Source: Dryomyza anilis (taxonomy: Eukaryota > Arthropoda > Insecta > Diptera > Dryomyzidae). From it: a stretch of 64,000 nt of DNA. Below, piece by piece: positions 60,116 to 64,000 of the stretch (within the stretch, counting starts at the first letter, position 1; each line of letters begins with the position of its first letter). A program made the position numbers and the translations under genes. Where the stretch lies: positions 96,965,700 to 97,029,699 of the forward strand of contig OX638130.1 of assembly GCA_951804985.1 (NCBI GenBank). Direction: 5' to 3'. The notes under the pieces are model-generated. The model did no database searches. It worked only from the letters and a program-made list of their open reading frames with translations, and had not been told where the DNA came from.

Positions 60116-61375
60116 TGAAAAAAAAATCGCAACACGCATCCCACTTCTACATGCTGCCTCCACTTCCTGCAAGTGCTGTGCAAACAAATCCGCTCTAATC
60201 TGAGGCGCTGCTCAACTCAACTTAACTCAACTCAAGTGCTTTCAAAAGAGCAACATAAACAAATAATAGAAATCAAAAAAATAAATGAAAAATATTACCA
60301 ACTGACGCCAACAAACGTCACTTTTGACAGCTCTGCGAGCATCTTCAACTTCAATGTGATCGCGTTGAACACAACATCATCAAACACACTTGAGCGTGAT
60401 CATCAACATGCTACAACACACAGTATTTTTCACAAAACTCACGAAATAACTTGTAATCCAAGTGAAAAATCCTACAAGTCCTACATAATGGGCTCTTAAA
60501 GTGTTTCACAGAAATGTGAAACAATCTTAAGACCAAAAGAGTTTCATGTCAGGGAGACTAAACTGAACGAAACTGTCAGAAATTGTCATGGGCAGGGAAC
60601 AGGAGTGTCGCCACGCTTGGTCGGGCGTATTCTACGAAAGAAAATCTGCACTATTTTGCAAGATTCCGCGCACTGTTTTGTTGATTGCCAAGCGATCACT
60701 TAGATTTGCCATTTGGTTGCTATGTGTATTGTGTTGTACATTTCTTCGAACACATGCAAAATGCGTTTTTCTTGTAAGTGCAATTTTTTTTTTTTTGATT
60801 CCAACTAAATCGGCGACACTCTGCACTTTATGGTTAAGTTTCTAATTCCTTATAAAATTGCAAAGAATCATGTTATTTTTGGTTTCTATCATAAGATTTG
60901 TCTGTAGATGGTGTCATTGTATTACTCAAATATTTTAATAGATTTTAATGATGAAGTTCTATTTTTAATGTTTTTTTTACCCATAAATTATTAGATCATA
61001 TATTTTATTAAAGTATATTACAATACTGTTGTGATTTTTATAATATATTACCTTACATTTTTTAAATTCAACAGACAACATTTTAGGCAGGAAAATGGAA
61101 GGAAACAGTGAGGCAAAACAAGCAGTTTGTACAATTACTAATCCCTTTTCTATGAAGCTTGGAAGTCATTAAAATTATTTTACTGTAACTGAAATGTTAG
61201 TCCGCAATATCGATTCCCATAAACTCATGATGCCAAAATTGACCTTTGTGCATTTGTTACGGCAACTGAGCACACTTGTTGTATCAATAAAAAAATGTCA
61301 AACGGCAACCTCATGACTATCAACAGTTTGGTTGCCACAGAAGACTTTATATAAAAAACTTTCCTTAAATAAAAT
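60116..61375. other. Non-coding spacer
   Basis: I see no gene. The 108-codon (60173) and 85-codon (60588) frames show no domain, and the second is mirrored by a minus frame. Confidence 0.4.
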
Positions 61376-61383
61376 TTCCACAA

Positions 61384-61515
61384 CCTCATGCTCACTGACT
61401 TGAAGGTTGCAACAAACTCGTGCTTGCTGCCTTTAACGTTGATACAATTCATGCTTGCTGACTAGGATGTTGCCACAACTTCATGATTGCAGACTAGGAG
61501 TTTGCCACAACCAAA
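61384..61515. repeat. 32-bp tandem repeat, 4 copies
   Basis: Units (T/C)TCATGCTTGCTGACTAGGA plus GTTGCCACAA start at 61384, 61416, 61448 and 61480, exactly 32 apart, with substitutions. Looser copies extend left to about 61300. Confidence 0.75.
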
Positions 61516-61689
61516 TTAAGAGGTTGTTGCAAATACTTCATCCGTTGTACCAGCGATCGAATAATTCGGTAGGAAAATTTACTTTGTTGCCGCAACAAAT
61601 CAGTGTCTGCATACATACCTCTTAGTTCTTAAGGGGGTCATAGAATGGATTTGTAAAAAAAAATAATTTATGTTAAAAAAAATATATTA

Positions 61690-61970
61690 GTTCAATTATA
61701 TTCATAAATATAATGAACAATTTACACACACATTTTAAATTATTCGCAGATATTATGATTATATTCATCAATATGACGATTCAAATTCATTGTATTGAAT
61801 ATTTAATGCTTCACTATGATAGTATGAATAAGTTCATATATATAATGAATGCATTCATCAATATGTCATTTTATGAACGTAGGCATCAATATGATGAATC
61901 CGACAGTTGGTGAGAAAATTCATAATATTTATGAATAAATTCATCATATTGATGCTTTTGTGTGTGTGTA
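61690..61970. mobile_element. ATGATGAA-rich MITE, copy 2
   Basis: It shares ATTCATCAATATGACRATT, TTCATTGTAT, CATTCATCAATAT and TTCATAATATTTATGAATAA with the copy at 36.1-36.8 kb. The right end is TTGATGCTTTTGTGTGTGTA. The left end is diverged. Confidence 0.6.
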
Positions 61971-62125
61971 TTAAAAAATAATTGAAAGAAAAAGTGCAAA
62001 GTCGAAACACATAATCTAGATAATGATAATTTATATAGCACACAAAAATTCGAAAATGATTTTTCGAAAGATTTTAAGATCTCATACTCCGTATTTTAAT
62101 ATTGCCTAAATGCCTTGAGTTATTA

Positions 62126-62300
62126 CACAGAAAAAATGAACATTATATTGATGAATTCCATTCTTCAAACCATGACTCATTGTATTGAAGAACCGTTCAT
62201 AATATTGATGACTATCGACGTCATTGTTAAGAATTAGTTGGTAGAAAAATTCATAATATTTATGAATAAATTCATCATATTGATTAATTTTTTTTCTGTG
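62126..62300. mobile_element. ATGATGAA-rich MITE, copy 3, clean ends with TA
   Basis: CACAGAAAAAATGAACATTA at the left pairs with TTTTTTTTCTGTG at the right; TA lies on both sides (62124-62125 and 62301-62302). The body matches 36110-36190 (TTGATGAATTCC, TTCAAACCATGA, TTGTATTGAAGAA), then jumps to the right-end sequence, so it is an internal-deletion form of the family. Confidence 0.8.
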
Positions 62301-62301
62301 T

Positions 62302-64000
62302 ACGTAAAACATAAAAAATGGAATTGAAATAATAAAAACCAAAGATGTTGTGCAGTAAATAAAATGTATATTTTTGCCACGCCTCCTAAGGGGCGGAGGC
62401 TCCAAAAAAATATTTAAAAAATATTCTTTCCACTACAAAAAACAAAATATAATTCTTACACAGACATCACCAATAATAAAAAATATATTTATTTACTTGA
62501 GAAATATTGCTGTATTTATTAAATTCTCTCAGCTCAATGGCAACTCAAGTGAATCGGAAAATTTTAAAAAGAAACTTTGTACTGAAAACGATTTAAAATT
62601 GCGCATGTTTCTGTCGATGGGGGGTTATAAATTTATAGTCAGTTCGAAACGAATACAGAGTTTAGTTTATTATAAAAATATTTATTTATAAAATGGTGTT
62701 GTCAAAAAACCTAGCAATAATTTTTCAAAATTAATAAGTTTCAAAAATACAATTAACCCATTGAAGTATATTATGTAGAATAATACCCATAAATGGATCA
62801 AACTTAAATAAAAATCTGACTAGAGTCATGTAAGAGATAATTGCTAATTGGGTTTCATGGATAGAAAGAGCTTGGAAAGGACTACCTAACAAAAGTTTTA
62901 AGTACAAATCTTACATTAGAGGTTAGTTAGTGGGGGGAAAAGATTAAAAAACGCACTTAAATGGCTCTGGGTAATAGGTAGATTAAAATCTCTGATAGCT
63001 TTCTTGGTTTTTAATAGTCAGGTGTGCTCAATCTAACAAAATATTATTTACCTGTATAAGATCACCGTTTTAGTAAGATTCTGGAGCTGTTTCAAATGTC
63101 TACATTTCTTTTATATTTTTTTGTGTTAACCAGAAAAACCTTAAAACAAAAGAATAACAAAATGCGATAACTTAATATGCCTCATGCTATTTGTAGCTCC
63201 ATTAGTGGGTGCATGGTTTGCACGATGGGAAAATGGGACAAAAACGTGCGAAAAAAAAGTGACGTCAAAGCAATGAAAAAAACTCTGAAAATTGTAACAA
63301 TCATAGAAAGTGATGTGTTGTGCGTAGAAAGGACAAACAAAATACTTGGCTCTTTTATGTGAATCTTCTATTTCTTGAACGTTGGCTTACCAGGAGTAAA
63401 ACAAATCGCTCGGAAAGTGTAATCGCACCTTTTTTTTAGTGTTGCAAATGAAAAAACAACAAAAACATGCAACACTCTGATTCCCCCCGGTGCGTAGTTT
63501 TAAATTTCAACGTTTTACCAGCAAACCTTACTCTTAGCACAAGCAAAACGCAGTCGACCAGCAAAGGAAAAAAAAAATAAATAAAAAGAAAATCGAAAAA
63601 AAAGCAGATTTAATCCCTACTTTGCGTAGATGGCTGGCGTACAGAGCCCAAACTAAATCCTGACATTCATCATTGCGCACAATTAAATGGGTTTTACGCG
63701 TGTCAGCTTACCTTGGCATGATGTTAAAGGCGTCGGGTTTCTATTATGGAGGGACGACAAGAAATATGCAAACGCTTCAAAGTAAAAGAAACGCATCGCA
63801 TGTGTCTCGTCTATGCACAGGATATCGACAGAGCGAAGGCGGTGCCTTGTAAGACAACGAAATACAAAAAAAAAATCAAAGTAATGCAAAAAATAAATTG
63901 TAATTGAAAAATAAAATATTTTTAAAAATACAAAAACAATTTGTAGCACAGCCCTACGAACAAAAGGTCATTCAGTCAAATATATGAGATTTCAACACCT
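62302..64000. other. Non-coding end of window
   Basis: 62383-62400 (CCTCCTAAGGGGCGGAGG) recalls the mini-me core start (CGCCCCTTAGGAGGCG at 38026) but is only a short remnant. The rest has chance frames only. 63160-64000 is moderately GC-balanced and possibly single-copy. Confidence 0.4.

Overview
This window reads as non-coding DNA from a fly genome, most likely a calyptrate or related cyclorrhaphan. The evidence is strong AT bias, several degenerate copies of the dipteran mini-me/DINE-1 element with its GTCY tract and conserved core, a rosa-type mariner, a tRNA-derived SINE and a LINE relic. The species is an inference. I find no intact host gene, exon, rRNA or functional tRNA gene. The only coding sequence I can recognise is decayed transposon protein: a mariner transposase, LINE reverse transcriptase/RNase H, and fragments inside an unclassified terminal-inverted-repeat element. 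Most open frames are products of tandem repeats.

Layout. 1-960: unique. 0.97-4.1 kb: an inverted-repeat element, a foldback element with internal 60-bp repeats, an element carrying a 15-bp minisatellite, and an LTR fragment turned into a long hairpin. 4.17-7.63 kb: a nested stack of hAT-like, TAA-flanked and mariner-derived elements, several bounded by exact target-site duplications. 8.76-9.96, 12.96-14.73, 33.38-35.38 and 50.46-53.59 kb: four arrays of one 19-bp AT-rich minisatellite, in orientations +, -, +, -. 16.9-24.1 kb: mini-me pieces, a 1.6-kb hAT-like element with an exact 8-bp duplication, ATGATC-rich small elements and a truncated mariner foldback. 25.45-28.9 kb: a multi-arm foldback directly abutting a LINE with an 11-bp target-site duplication. 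30.8-31.2 kb: a 108-bp tandem repeat. 36.1-39.6 kb: small inverted-repeat elements, a SINE, a mini-me and a piece of a ~118-bp satellite. 41.5-43.2 kb: the main ~118-bp satellite and a small element. 45.4-47.8 kb: the second 15-bp-minisatellite element, a second tRNA-like SINE, about 1 kb of hexanucleotide microsatellite and a degenerate CACGTGA-rich repeat. 55.2-60.1 kb: a 4.8-kb element inserted in a mini-me and itself invaded by a SINE, a mariner and a 21-bp minisatellite. 61.4-62.3 kb: a 32-bp repeat and two TA-flanked small elements.

Between the repeats lie islands of apparently single-copy sequence (for example 11.4-12.9, 17.7-18.9, 40.0-41.4, 49.4-50.3 and 53.6-55.1 kb). Their higher GC and CAA/TTG/GTCY runs resemble introns or intergenic regulatory DNA of flies. 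The window could be part of a large intron or gene desert; the sequence alone does not decide.

The most unusual signal is the shared 19-bp satellite. Its unit is itself a near-perfect inverted repeat, it occurs in four arrays totalling about 8 kb, and the arrays alternate in strand, so any transcript crossing two of them could fold into a long duplex.
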